The translations under genes and the position numbers were made by a program. Below, one piece after another: positions 39,390 to 49,705 of a DNA stretch of 64,000 nucleotides. The stretch comes from Symbiodinium natans (taxonomy: Eukaryota > Sar > Dinophyceae > Suessiales > Symbiodiniaceae). The DNA is taken from NCBI GenBank assembly GCA_905221605.1, contig CAJNDS010002457.1:387501-451500 (forward strand). Reading direction: 5' to 3'. The notes beneath the pieces were generated by a model that searched no databases, was not told where the DNA came from, and worked only from the letters and a program-made list of their open reading frames with translations. Numbering within the stretch: the first letter of the stretch is position 1; each line of letters begins with the position of its first letter.

Positions 39390-39482
39390 GGTTTCGTGGC
39401 CTGCTGTGTGGACAATGAGTTGACAATGGATCTAGTCGTGCTGCCATACCGTGCAGAAACGAGCGATGTCTGCTACAGCAGG
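39390..39482 (+). CDS. Putative exon, strongly coding-like
   Basis: AGGGCAG precedes. The frame reads FVACCVDNELTMDLVVLPYR and then AETSDVCYSRG, followed by element-like TTATTAAGGTTCTAAGG. Confidence 0.5.
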
Positions 39483-39617
39483 GGCTTAATCTATTTATTA
39501 AGGTTCTAAGGGGAGTAGAGTAAAGCCGGCAGCTATCCCAGCTGCTGTCCCAAAGCTTCGTCCCTGGTCAGCCTCCGTTTCGTAGAGGCCCGAGACACAA
39601 GCACCGCGCAGAGAGCC

Positions 39618-39806
39618 ATGCGTGCATGGACGTTTGTTGAAGCTTTGCTTGCTGTTGAGGACAGCCTCATGGAAGAGTACGGAATCGCAGGAGCGTTGAA
39701 GTTCTGTTCCGCCTTGTCAGGTCCAGAACTTCAGGAGTCTGTATTTGAGCTTAAGCAAGCGCTATGGCTACAGCCACCTCTTGTGTCTGTTGCCCCTGAA
39801 CCCTAG
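39618..39806 (+). CDS. Small ATG-started open frame, 62 codons
   Basis: The frame reads MRAWTFVEALLAVEDSLMEE, YGIAGALKFCSALSGPELQE and SVFELKQALWLQPP before TAG. It is amphipathic and helical by composition. It may be a small gene or an exon. Confidence 0.4.
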   Translation: MRAWTFVEALLAVEDSLMEEYGIAGALKFCSALSGPELQESVFELKQALWLQPPLVSVAPEP

Positions 39807-39843
39807 GCCCTAAAGCCAAAACAGCACTAAACCCTAAGGTTTC

Positions 39844-40050
39844 GTGGAGCCTGCTGTTGCAGAGAGTGCTTGCAGAAACCCTGGCCCTAGACCTGCCAAT
39901 GAGTACCAGCACCAGGATCCCAGGTGGTTGAATCCGAGCACCCCTATGAAGCCAAGGCCCGCTGGTCAGAAATGGGGGTTGAGGGCTTCAGGGCCGTTTT
40001 CCGGGGCACTGCCCCCAGCCCATGCTTTGGAAAGTCTGGAGGGTTTAGAC
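39844..40050 (+). CDS. Open frame, Pro-rich
   Basis: The frame starts EPAVAESACRNPGPRPANEY and stays open about 65 codons through LRASGPFSGALPPAHALESL into a heptamer-like tract. Gene unknown. Confidence 0.35.
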
Positions 40051-40069
40051 CCAACCCCTTACACCCCTA

Positions 40070-40640
40070 ACCCCCTAAACCCTTAAACCCCTAAACCCTT
40101 AATCCCCAAACCCTAAACCCTATGCCTCAAACCCTAACCCCTAAGCCTAAACCCTAAAACCCTAACAGGCTCTACAGTAAGACACTGGGACAGAGTGTGC
40201 CTCGCCTGGGGTGTCCGAGGGTGAGCGATTAAACCCCTAAACCTAAACCCCTAAACCCCTAAACCCCTAAACCCCTAAACCCCTAAACCCCTAAACCTCT
40301 ACACCCTAAACCCCTAAACCCCTAAAACCTAAATTCTAAACCCTGAACCCTAAACCCTAAACCCCTAACCCTAAACGCCCAAACCCTAACCCCGAAACCC
40401 TAAACCCCTAAAACAACCCTAAACCCCAAACCCGAAAACCCTAAACCCTAAACTCCCAAACCGTAAAACCCTAAACCCTACACCCCCAAACCGTAAACCC
40501 CTGAACCCCTGAACCCCTGAACCCCTGAACCCCGAACCCTAAACCCTAAACCCTAAACCCTAAACCCTAAACCCTAAACCCTAAACCCTAAACCCTAAAC
40601 CGCCTAAACCCTAAACCCTAAACCCTAAACCCTAAACCCC
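40070..40640. repeat. Long heterogeneous CCCTAAA-type tract
   Basis: Degenerate units (CCCCTAAA, CCCGAAA, CCCCTGAA) grade into perfect CCCTAAA before the exon at 40644. The 40191-40227 segment matches a dispersed CTCGCCTGG...GAGCGATTAAACCC motif. Confidence 0.85.
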
Positions 40641-40643
40641 CAG

Positions 40644-40739
40644 GGCTTCCGGTGGACCAAAGAAGTGACCATCCCGGGAGCGGCGGCTTTGGTGGTGCAC
40701 TTCTACAATAAGAGCTGCACCTTCGACCCTTGGCAGGGA
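40644..40739 (+). CDS. Exon of a CUB/HERC2-like segment
   Basis: Exactly 32 codons lie between CCCCAG and GTGTAGGGG. They read GFRWTKEVTIPGAAALVVHF and then YNKSCTFDPWQG. The pattern IPGAxxLxVxFDxxSxTxxxxD is typical, from memory, of the repeat preceding ZZ or HECT regions in HERC-type E3 ligases and related protist proteins. The next strand is not found with confidence. Confidence 0.5.
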
Positions 40740-41207
40740 GTGTAGGGGGGTTAGGGTTTAGGGTTTAGGGTTTAGGGTTTAGGGGGCAGCGGGGGCGGGG
40801 GGGGCGGGGGGGATGTTGGGGTAGAGGGTTTAGAGCATGAAGAAGCCAGATGCAAAAAGAGTTTAGGGTATAGGGGGCATGCTTGCTTTATGGTCATGCT
40901 TCAAGGTCAATTCTCTGAAAATGTGTGTGAGCTGTCTGGTCCCTGTCGCAATACACAAACCCTATCTTTGTTAATTTAGGGGGCGCTCAACCGAAGGTTT
41001 ACGGTTGAGGTTCGGCGAGTCTATGGGGGGGGGAGCAGACACGCCGAAGCAAAGGACTCCTCGACCAAGCTAACCGTCTTCTCCGGTGGCCTCCGGCGAG
41101 ACAGTGCTGGTCCAGGCAGGGAGAGTGCTTGAAGGTCCATGGGGAAAATTCTAAGTAGGGTTGCAGGTATATAGTCATGTAAAGATAGTTCTGACTGGTT
41201 ACAATGG

Positions 41208-41588
41208 TTGCAACCTTCTTGCCAGTCTGCGGTGGTGGAGCCCAGTAAGAGTTTTGAAAAGCGTGCAGTGAACAGCTGCGCCAAAGCCATGTGCCTGGCT
41301 GCCCTTGCACAGGTGCCCGTGTGGAGCTCCACACTTGTCTGGGCCCATGGCGGGGCTGGGGATGGGGGGGATGGGGGTGGGAAGCTCCAGATTTTGCTCC
41401 CACCGGACGCAGCTTGTTTGGCACCAGACGTATCTTGTCGCCTGCCATGTCGCCGAGGCTGCAATCAGAGGGTCTGGGGCACCGTGCTGGAGCGCGCGGG
41501 CGACAGCTGGAAGGCTCAACAGGGCTTGAGGTGCATGCCGAACATGTGCCTGGTCCGAGTGCTAGCTGCTAAACGAACTGATCTATGA
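41208..41588 (+). CDS. Long plus-strand open frame, 126 codons
   Basis: The frame reads PSCQSAVVEPSKSFEKRAVN, CLAALAQVPVWSSTLVWAHG and CNQRVWGTVLERAGDSWKAQ to TGA. Minus-strand frames are open too (40999-41464), so at most part of it is coding, best in 41399-41520. Confidence 0.3.
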   Translation: MQPSCQSAVVEPSKSFEKRAVNSCAKAMCLAALAQVPVWSSTLVWAHGGAGDGGDGGGKLQILLPPDAACLAPDVSCRLPCRRGCNQRVWGTVLERAGDSWKAQQGLRCMPNMCLVRVLAAKRTDL

Positions 41589-41920
41589 CCTACTTTGTGT
41601 GGTTTTTATTCCTTCAGTTTAAGGGCTCTCTGTACAACAACCCAACCCCCCACCCCCCCCCCCCCCCTGTGGGAGTATTGTCACATGTGGGGGAGTGTCC
41701 CGAGTTCCTAGACCCTAACCGCACTTAGCTATTGCATGGAAGCTGCCCCGCGAGGTGCTGCTTGACCGCCCCTCGACTGCACTCCTCTTCTGGGTTTAGG
41801 GTTTTGGGTTTAGGGTTTCAGGTTGGCTGGGGGTTGGGGGGGGGGGGGGGTGCAGCAGTTTCCGTTAAGCAGCCAAGAGACGAAATGTGAACATCCTGAG
41901 TGTTCGTTCCATGCCCTGCG

Positions 41921-42055
41921 CTCTCAATTAAGAACCTGCCCCCCCCCAAAAAAAACAACATATTGCCCTTTGTATGTATGTATGTATGTATATATATTCT
42001 TATTATCATTTTTATTAGTATTTTTTTTTGTTTGGGGGGGGGGTTTCTGAAGCAA
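41921..42055. mobile_element. Element family F1
   Basis: TCAATTAAGAACCTGCCCCC and GGGGTTTCTGAAGCAACTC are the ends, with a (TATG)n stretch and homopolymers in the body. Confidence 0.6.
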
Positions 42056-42138
42056 CTCGAAGAGCCAGGTCGTAATCCAAGTCTGGCACCCCGGGAGACC
42101 AAGCGGACATGGCCGCAGGCGCGGCTTCCGAGTCGGTG
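42052..42138 (+). CDS. Putative terminal exon
   Basis: The frame reads QLEEPGRNPSLAPRETKRTW and then PQARLPSR before TGA, directly after the F1 right end (CTGAAG). Confidence 0.4.
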
Positions 42139-42187
42139 ACTTAAGGGCACTGGAAGGGTCTAGGGTTTAGGGTTTAGGGGCTCTGCA

Positions 42188-42238
42188 GTAGTGAGTGTGA
42201 TTCTGGAACCGGGCTGCTGTGAACCGCTGCTGCAAAAG
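42188..42238 (+). CDS. Putative short exon
   Basis: CTCTGCAG borders it. The frame reads VVSVILEPGCCEPLLQK and runs into GTTTAGGG. Confidence 0.4.
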
Positions 42239-42283
42239 GGTTTAGGGTTTAGGGGTTGTTTTTGTATATTTTGGCATGTTCAC

Positions 42284-42375
42284 CCTTTTTCTAACAGTCC
42301 TTAATCGGGATGATAGTCCCCCCCCTATTACAATCCCTATTAAGGACTGTTACCACAAGGGGGAACATCCCAAGG
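42284..42375. mobile_element. Element family F3
   Basis: Left ACAGTCCTTAATCGGGATGA and right TAAGGACTGTTACC are inverted, and GGGGGAACATCCCAAGG marks the right end. Confidence 0.65.
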
Positions 42376-42433
42376 TATAGCATAGTATGATGAGATGATT
42401 ATATGATCCTGTGACTACATGACGACACCGCTG

Positions 42434-42509
42434 TCTCATGATCTTGTGCTGTGGGCTCTTGCATTGTTTCACAAAGATATCGGGGAAGAGTGCGTTTTGG
42501 TTGAGCCCT
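42434..42509 (+). CDS. Putative exon
   Basis: The frame reads SHDLVLWALALFHKDIGEEC and then VLVEP, followed by a CCCTAAA array. It could belong with 40644 in a HERC-like protein. Confidence 0.4.
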
Positions 42510-42777
42510 AAACCCTAAACCCTAAACCCTAAACCCTAAACCCTAAACCCTAAACCCTAAACCGTTTCTTGAACTGGTCATCTTCTCCTCTGGCCACAAG
42601 CCTTGAAAAAAAACGAATGCCCCCCGTCATCTTCGATGTGCCCCGGCGCGGCTGCCAATGCTGGCCCGAAGACTAGCTGGAGGGTACAACCTGCACCATT
42701 CTAAACCCTCACATTATGAGAGTCCCCCCTTTTGCCGACGAAAGCTAAACCCTAAACCCTAAACCCTAAACCTGCAG

Positions 42778-42905
42778 GTGGGTGATGCTGTGGAGGCCGC
42801 AACCTCAATCTCAGTCGCAGCGCCAGGGTGGAGGCTGCACAAGGGTCACAGGCACTCTGGCGTCGCTGGCATATCTGGCCCCTGCTACTACGAAGTTCCT
42901 TCCTC
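42778..42905 (+). CDS. Putative exon, VGD module
   Basis: CCTGCAG precedes. The frame reads VGDAVEAATSISVAAPGWRL and then HKGHRHSGVAGISGPCYYEV up to TCACAG. The VGDxV start and PGW suggest a small beta-barrel of the MIB/HERC2 type, but the match is weak. Confidence 0.5.
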
Positions 42906-43006
42906 ACAGGGGTCAGTCTTTTAAGATTTTTTTTGGGGGGATTCTTAAGCAACTCATAAAACTAGTAGGTTATGGCAGCTCTGCCCAAGACAGCGCAGAG
43001 GCCCAG

Positions 43007-43073
43007 TATTTCGGGGGCATGTTCTACAGCGCGAAGGTGGCAGAGATCAAGGACCCGGGGGCCGCCAAAAGAC
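43007..43073 (+). CDS. Exon, Tudor-like first half
   Basis: GGCCCAG precedes and GTTTTGGG follows. The frame reads YFGGMFYSAKVAEIKDPGAA and then KR. YxGxFYxAKV is the first strand pair of Tudor-like domains. Confidence 0.5.
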
Positions 43074-44402
43074 GTTTTGGGACACCTTTGTGACCGGAAG
43101 TTTGGGAGACCCCCACTTGGTTTAGGGTTTAGGGTTTAGGGTTTAGGGTTTAGGGTTTAGGGTTTAGGGTTTAGGGTTTATTCACCATCGGGATGTGAGA
43201 CGGCCGGCTAAGTCTATCAAGGAACGAAAGCAAGTGAGCCTGAACCCCAAGCCCTAAACCCCCTAGGGTTTTTTGCAGGGGCTCTTGAGTCACGTGTGCT
43301 AGACTACGTCTTCCCAAAAGCTGCCGGAAGTGTCTCTATGTAGAACTACCCCCATACGTCTCCCACCAGGCTGACCTAGTTGTTCGGTTTGTAACAACTT
43401 AGGGTTCCGGGTGTAGGGTTTAGGGTTTACGGTAAGATGGGCTGACGAATATGTGAGCTTCTTGGTGTCCGCGCATGCATGACGAAGACGTGAGCTGATT
43501 TGTGTCCGAGCACACGCATCCCTGTAGTGCGGCAACTTCCTGCAGAGAGAACTGGAAGGTGGTTGGCAGAACATCCCCGTCCGAAACCCTAAATCTTTGC
43601 ACCCTAAACCCTAAACCCTAAACCCTAAACCCTAAACCCTAAACCCTAAACCCTAAACCCTAAACCCTAAACCTCAAAACAAGCATCACAAGCTGCACCG
43701 GCGCCTTCCAGGAGGTTGGGCTCCTGCCTCAGAGCAATGAAGCAGTTAGGGTTTGGGGTTTCGGGTTTAGGGTTCGGGTTTAGGGTTTAGGGTTTAGGGT
43801 TTAGGGTTTAGGGTTTAGGGTTTAGGGTTTAGGGATTAGGGTTTAGGGTTTAGGGTTTAGGGTTTAGGGATTAGGGTTTAGGGTTTAGGCTTTGGGCCGC
43901 GACGGCTCATTTTGCGTTCTGCCGGCTGCATCCGGCGAGGGTTAGCTCCGGGTTCACATTGAGCCTGCTTCTTCCACTTTTATGGTTTGCTTTTGCTGTT
44001 CTTGTGTTTCCGCGTCCCGACTCCGGTCCCAAAAACACGTTGCGCAACTGACAGCCCTCGAGAGAGGTCTAAGCCAAGGAAGTGGGTTCATCAAGCTTCG
44101 CTCTACTAGCCTGCCCCCTAAACCAAATCCCGACTGTTTTGCGCCTTCAGTAGGGTATGCCCCTAAACCCCAAACCCCAAACCCGAGTGGGTTCGGGCGC
44201 TAGGGGGTAGGTCGGGCCGCCTGTGGCACCGTCACTTGTCTCACCCAGACAAGACTCCGGTTGTAGTAGAAGTGTAAGCCGAACCTCGAACCCTAAACCC
44301 TAAGCCCTAAAGCCTTAACCCTAAACTCTAAACCCTAAACCCTAAACCCTGCACCCTAAACCCCAAACCCTAAAGCATGAAGCCTAAGCTCATGCTTTCG
44401 AG

Positions 44403-44505
44403 GGGCCTCACTATATTCGTGGTGGACTGGGACGATGGTGACGTGAGAGACAAGGAGCCCCAGGGAAGAGGAAGGCTGAAGGCCCAAAGCAGAAGTGAAG
44501 TTTAG
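44403..44505 (+). CDS. Exon, Tudor-like second half
   Basis: TTTCGAG precedes. The frame reads GLTIFVVDWDDGDVRDKEPQ and then a basic tail before a TAG at the array. VDWDDGD is the classic second part of Tudor-like modules, so it pairs with the exon at 43007. Phase between them was not resolved. Confidence 0.5.
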
Positions 44506-44695
44506 GGTTTAGGGTTTAGGGTTTAGGGTTTAGGGTTTAGGGTTTAGGGTTTAGGGTTTAGGGTTTAGGGTTTAGGGTTTAGGGTTTAGGGTTTAGGGTT
44601 TAGGGTTTAGGGTTTAGGGTTTAGGGTCCGGGTTTAGGGTTTGCAAGGGCGCCCCCATCCTAAATCCTGAACCCTAAACACATTTCCTCAACTTG

Positions 44696-44758
44696 CGTCC
44701 TTGTAGAGGTAGATATTCTTTGGTACCAAGGAGCCTGGGCAAGGGGGGCTCGCCACAG
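44696..44758 (+). CDS. Putative exon
   Basis: CTTGTAG precedes and GTGTATTTTCC follows. The frame reads EVDILWYQGAWARGARHR. Confidence 0.4.
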
Positions 44759-44999
44759 AAGGTGTATTTTCCCAATAACTAAGGTACATCGCAGTTTTTT
44801 CAAGTGTACAAAGGTTTCTGGAAACTCTAAACCCTAATTTCCCAAATCGGTTCCGGGGGCGACCTCAGCCGCTGCGTTTTTTTTTTTTTTTTTGGGGTGG
44901 GGGGGGGGGCTTTCCACAGAGGCAAGAAATGCTACAACTACAAAAACGAAACATTTCAACGAATTTCCATATACATAAAACGAAAAAAGCAGTTGCCGC

Positions 45000-45320
45000 C
45001 AAAAACAGCCAATACAGAAAAAAACCCAAACAACCCAAAAACACCAATTTTCCAGGATGAATCGAAAAACCAATTTCCACAGAACCAAAAAAACCAATTC
45101 CCGCAAAACCAAAAAAACCAATTCCCACAAAACCAAAAAAACAATACAAAAAGAACCAAAAGAACAAAAAACACCAATTTTCCGGGACTCTGTGAAAGCT
45201 GTGGAGATGAGCATACAAATCAAAAGTCCCGGAAAATTGGTTGTTTTGGTTTTCTTGGTTCTTTTGGTATTGGTTTTTTGGTTCTTTGGGAATTGGTTTT
45301 TGGGGAGTGTTTTTTTGGTT
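45000..45320. repeat. Large imperfect palindrome with 24-base tandem units
   Basis: CCAATTTTCCGGGACT (45173-45188) and its exact reverse complement AGTCCCGGAAAATTGG (45225-45240) flank a 36-base loop. The left arm has three tandem units of about CCAATTCCCACAAAACCAAA, and the right arm has the complementary TTGGTTTT motifs. Long frames across it on both strands are repeat artefacts. Confidence 0.75.
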
Positions 45321-45440
45321 TCGGTGTCCCAGTTCCCCCTATGAGCCATGCACTCACATCCAAACACATAATCTGGCAGGTCTTTTGGCTGCTTACTCGC
45401 ATTACAGTTTGAACCTATCTTATACAGAAACATGTATATG

Positions 45441-46717
45441 AGATGCTACCCCCCCCCCCCCCCCCCCCCCGGCCCCCCTCCTAAACCTAGGTTTCGTACA
45501 CTTTTTGTCGTAAGGATATGATACTTTGTTGCTTTGGATGAGTATCATGTAAGGCCTTATGTGCTTGTGAGTCTTGCGGATAATTTGAAAATGAGCATTG
45601 TTTTTGAGAAATGAGAACCATGTTGGGAGAGCTGTGGAAAGCATTGAAATGCAACAAAAAAGAGATTGTAGCAGCCTGTTGGAAGGTCTCAGGAAATAGT
45701 GAAAGGATATTTGCTCACAGTATTCTCGCGTCCCCGGGGGTTGCAATAAATGATTGTTTTTGCATCACCTTATGCGCTCGATAACTTCCTAGTCTTATGG
45801 TTCGAGGCTTACCATCCTTCCTTCTCCATTAAATATCTGTCTTTGATATGCAAAAACACATACACCCCAGATACATACATGATGTGTGTACTTATTCTGC
45901 TTTTTCTTTGCGTTTCCACAGGAGGCAAGCCCTACAAACGTAGGCATAACCCTATGGGATCCAAGGTGTGGGGATCTATGCCTCAAGCCCTACAGGGTGA
46001 CAAGGTTCAATTCCTAAAGGGAGCGCTGAAAACTGAAACACGAGATCTTTTAATCCTATAGGGTTTCAGACTGACATACATACATACATACATACATGCG
46101 TAGTTGTTGTAGGGCTAACCCCGTGAAAGTTTTTAGAGGCAAACCCTTAAAACCCCTGGACCTGTCAACCCTATAAGGTGTAAAGGTTTAAACACCTGCC
46201 GAAGGTCTGGGCATGTATACAATAGCGCCTATAGGGTTAAAACCTTTGAACCCTTTAGAGCCTTATAGGGTTTCTCTATGGGCTTAGGTTTACATGCCTA
46301 AACCTTTAAATCTTGACCCTATAGGGTTTAAAAGGTTCGCCGAAATACGAACCTAAAGGGCTTAGGGTTAAGGTCTTAATGCCGAAATCTTAAACCCTTA
46401 AGGTTTAAACTTTATGGGCTTAGGTTTACATGCCTGAGTCTAAACCCTAAACCTTTAAATCTGCACCCTCTTGGGGTTAACAGGGGCGGGAAGTCGCTGC
46501 ATGTAAAACCCCAAAAACGCAGCGGCTGACTTCGCCCCCCGAACCCCCAAATCCTACACTGGCATGTGCGGTGCGGGGTGGCAAAAGAACCTCCAATCCT
46601 AACCCTTAACCACAAAGGTTACGGCATGGGTAGGTAGTCGGTAAACCAAAAACCTACAAACCTTGAAGCCCAAGCCCTCAACCCTAAGCCCCAAACCCTA
46701 AACCCTAAACCCTAAAG
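45441..46717. other. AT-richer region without convincing exons
   Basis: It begins with a poly-C tract (about 45450-45470). 45.5-46.0 kb is low in G+C and has no heptamers. 46.0-46.45 kb holds degenerate CCCTATAGGG / TTTAAAGGTTT motifs and the direct repeat ATGGGCTTAGGTTTACATGC (46278 and 46414). 46475-46545 can fold as a hairpin (GGGCGGGAAGTCGCTGC / GCAGCGGCTGACTTCGCCC). Confidence 0.5.
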
Positions 46718-46833
46718 GAGAAGCAGCGCGAACACCTTCGGCCTATTGGTGGTGGCGTGCCGCCACCCACCACGGACGTGGTCGGGCCGGGGAGCCCGCT
46801 GAGGGTCCCAGGGAGCCCCAGTGCCCCTGAAGG
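46718..46833 (+). CDS. Putative exon, Pro-rich
   Basis: CCTAAAG precedes and GTTTAGGG follows. The frame reads EKQREHLRPIGGGVPPPTTD and then VVGPGSPLRVPGSPSAPE. Confidence 0.5.
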
Positions 46834-47118
46834 GTTTAGGGTTTAGGGTTTAGGGTTTAGGGTTTAGGGTTTAGGATTTAGGATTTAAGGCTAGGGTTGA
46901 GTTTTTGGAGTCTAGGGTTTTGGGATGAGGGTTTAGGGTTTTAGGGTTTAGGAGGGTTAGGGTTTACATGAAGTGGCTTCAGGGTCTAGGGAATCAGGGT
47001 TGCTGAAAGGGGCGTAAGGGTCTTCATTGAGCAGTTTCGGGTTTTGCGCATTTGATGGGGCTAAGAGGTTTGGGCTTGTGGTCCATACCTTACTGTACAT
47101 ATCCTTCCTGGGTCCTGG

Positions 47119-47228
47119 GAGGTCCTTGCCACCCCTTGTTGTCTTCCCTACGCCATGAACCCAGAACCTTATATCAAAAGGAAAACTGGGATAATCAGGG
47201 CCGGATGGTGGATGGTTGGCAGCTTGCC
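47119..47228 (+). CDS. Putative exon
   Basis: CTGGGAG precedes. The frame reads VLATPCCLPYAMNPEPYIKR and then KTGIIRAGWWMVGSL. A minus-strand frame overlaps but has poorer codon character. Confidence 0.35.
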
Positions 47229-47624
47229 TAAACCCTACGCAAGCCAAGAACCATGTTAGGGTTGAGGGTTTAGGGGTTTGGGGGCATGGCATGAGGCTTA
47301 CAGAGGTTGATGTGGATTGAATCTTCATGAGAGATGGGCCCAAGTCCCTGCACAACCTGATACTTGGCGGTTCAGGGTACTTATGACCGTAGTAGAACTG
47401 TACTGATAAGCCCCCTGAGCAGACTTGTAGTTGGGGCATATTGGGAGGTTATACGTACCCATATCGTTCGACCGGGATGAGGGTTTAGCGTTTCGGCTTG
47501 AGGGTTCAGGAACGTTTGAGATCACATGAAAATGAATGCGCCAGCAGTGAAACTCAGCGAGCGGAAGCACAAAGAGTTGCTCTCCCCTTCGCGACCTAAC
47601 CCGTAAATCCTCAACCCTGAACAG

Positions 47625-47711
47625 GTTTCCAACGGAGGGAAGACGGAGAAGCTCAGCTATCCTGTCGTTCATCCTGCCCAGACTCCGGCCTACCTTCCCC
47701 ATAGCTCATCA
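47625..47711 (+). CDS. Putative exon
   Basis: TGAACAG precedes. The frame reads VSNGGKTEKLSYPVVHPAQT and then PAYLPHSSSDL, strongly coding-like. It lies just upstream of the lectin gene and may be the end of another gene. Confidence 0.45.
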
Positions 47712-47877
47712 GATTTAGGGTTAGGATTCTCAAGGCTTAAAAGATCCAGCTCCGGTGTAAAGCGAAAAAACCCACAACCCTTTTAACCCTGACCCCCGCC
47801 CTCGAGCCTACCAACCCAAGGGAACCCTGTAAACCCCTAAGCCCCTAAACCCTAATGCAGAAACTCAACCCCCAACC

Positions 47878-47909
<32 letters not shown>

Positions 47910-47989
47910 ACCCGCAACCCTCAACCCTAAACCCTAAACCCTAAACCCTAAACCCTAAACCCTAAACCCTAACGCGTGCGGGTCTCACC

Positions 47990-48066
47990 ATGGCTCGCGG
48001 CGCGGCTGGGATGTTTGGCGCCCTCGTCGTCCTGACCATGGCTGCCGCGGCTCCAGTCGAGCGTCG
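47990..48066 (+). CDS. Lectin exon 1, signal peptide
   Basis: The ATG in TCACCATGG opens 25 codons plus two bases, then GATTTGGG (GA donor). A hydrophobic Ala/Leu/Val core precedes PVERR. Confidence 0.7.
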
Positions 48067-49636
48067 GATTTGGGTTTGGGGTTTAGGGGCGTGGGATTTA
48101 GGGTTTTCCGTTTCTTCTTTTCAGAAATATTCAGGTTTGTCTAGAGCTTAGGGTTTCGGACTATAGGGTGTGCAGGTTACCAGGTTTGTTTAGAGTTTAG
48201 GAATCTAGGACTGTAGCATGAGTAGGTTTGTTTCGAGTTTGGAGCTTAGGGTCTGTTGAGGGCTTGAAGACTTAGGACATACGGTTGCTAAACCTTAAAC
48301 CCTAAAACTTCCCACAGCTTCTTCTTCATGCAGCCCAAGAAACAGCCTGCCGCCCCCTTTTGCCCGAGATATGGGGGTTTCCGGAATTCGGGGTACTTTT
48401 TTGGGGTCCGTATTGTAAGGGGATACTGCTGTTTGGGGGTCTACATTAGGGATCCCGTATTTTATAAAACTCCCCTAAACCCTAAACCCTAAACCCTAAA
48501 CCCTAAACCCTAAACCCCAAACCCCAAACCCTAAACCCTAAACCCTAAACCCTAAACTAAGCCTTAAACCCTAACCCTAAACTCCCAGATGTGATGGGAG
48601 TTGAGGACTACCCCGGCAAATACGTCATCAAGAATGCGGCCAATGGAAGGACTCCCGACCGCGGCGAGCTGGGAATCACCCTAAGCCCTATAAACTATAA
48701 ACCCCAAACGCTTTCCTTGCAAGCTGCAAGGCGTACAGAGCCCCGAGCTGAGGAACAGATCTTCATCTAGACTCCTTACCCCTGTCTACGGCCTTAAGGG
48801 TGTACTCACAAGCTGCAGTTGTGCGGTCCGGCTGGGGGGCCAGTTTTGAGTTTTGGGGAGAGAGGGCGTTCTCGTCCTTAAGGGTTTCAAAGCACTGTTC
48901 GTTCTGCTCAGGGGAAGAACAAGGATAAGAGGAACCCAGGTGAGGCCTGAGAAAAGGTTAGGTGGGTTTAGGGTTTAGGGTTTAGGGTTCAGGGTTTAAA
49001 GGGTTTAGAGTTTAGGGTTTAGGGTTTAAGTATCCACTTCTCTACTGGCCTTAACTCCGAAACCCTGCGTGGGCCAAGGCGACTGGGGAACAGCGGGCTG
49101 GGATTCTTTGCCACGGCGTATGGGCCCATCACGGAGGAGCAGGGTTTAGGGTTTAGGGTTTAGGATGTAGGGTTTAGGGTTTAGGGGTTTAGGGTTCTGG
49201 GGGGTTTTGGGTTTAGGGGTTTGGGGGGGTTAGGGTTAAGGGTTTAGGGCTTCGACGCCCGAAACCCCAAAGCTTGGGTTCCTCCAAGTTTTGGGTTTTG
49301 GGTGTCGGCTTAGGATTCAAAGAAAAGGATGCAAGGTTGATGCCGGTTGCCGCTTCGGGCTCGCAAGAGCCTGACGTGCGAGAGGGGGAGAGTCCTAGGT
49401 GGGATAAGGGGGACCCTTAAAAGGGAACCCCTTCTTAACCCTCTTCTGGCTCCCTAAACAAGGGACCTTATTCAGAGGGTCCCTAAACCCTAAACCCTAA
49501 ACCCTAAACCCTAAACCCTAAACCCTAAACCCTAAACCCTAAACCCTAAACCCTAAACCCTAAACCCTAAACCCTAAACCCTAAACCCTAAACCCCAAAC
49601 CCTAAACCCTAAACCCTAAACCCTAATCCTATCCCC

Positions 49637-49705
<69 letters not shown>

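Noticed and set aside
40999-41464. Minus-strand frames of 147-149 codons
   Set aside because: Pro/Ser/His-rich composition, overlapping frames in all phases and weaker codon character than the plus strand.
44834-45433. Long frames on both strands rich in Phe/Gly or Asn/Lys
   Set aside because: They translate the palindromic tandem repeat at 45000-45320.
47325-47702. Minus-strand frame of 125 codons
   Set aside because: It overlaps a better plus-strand exon (47625-47711) and crosses heptamer-derived sequence.
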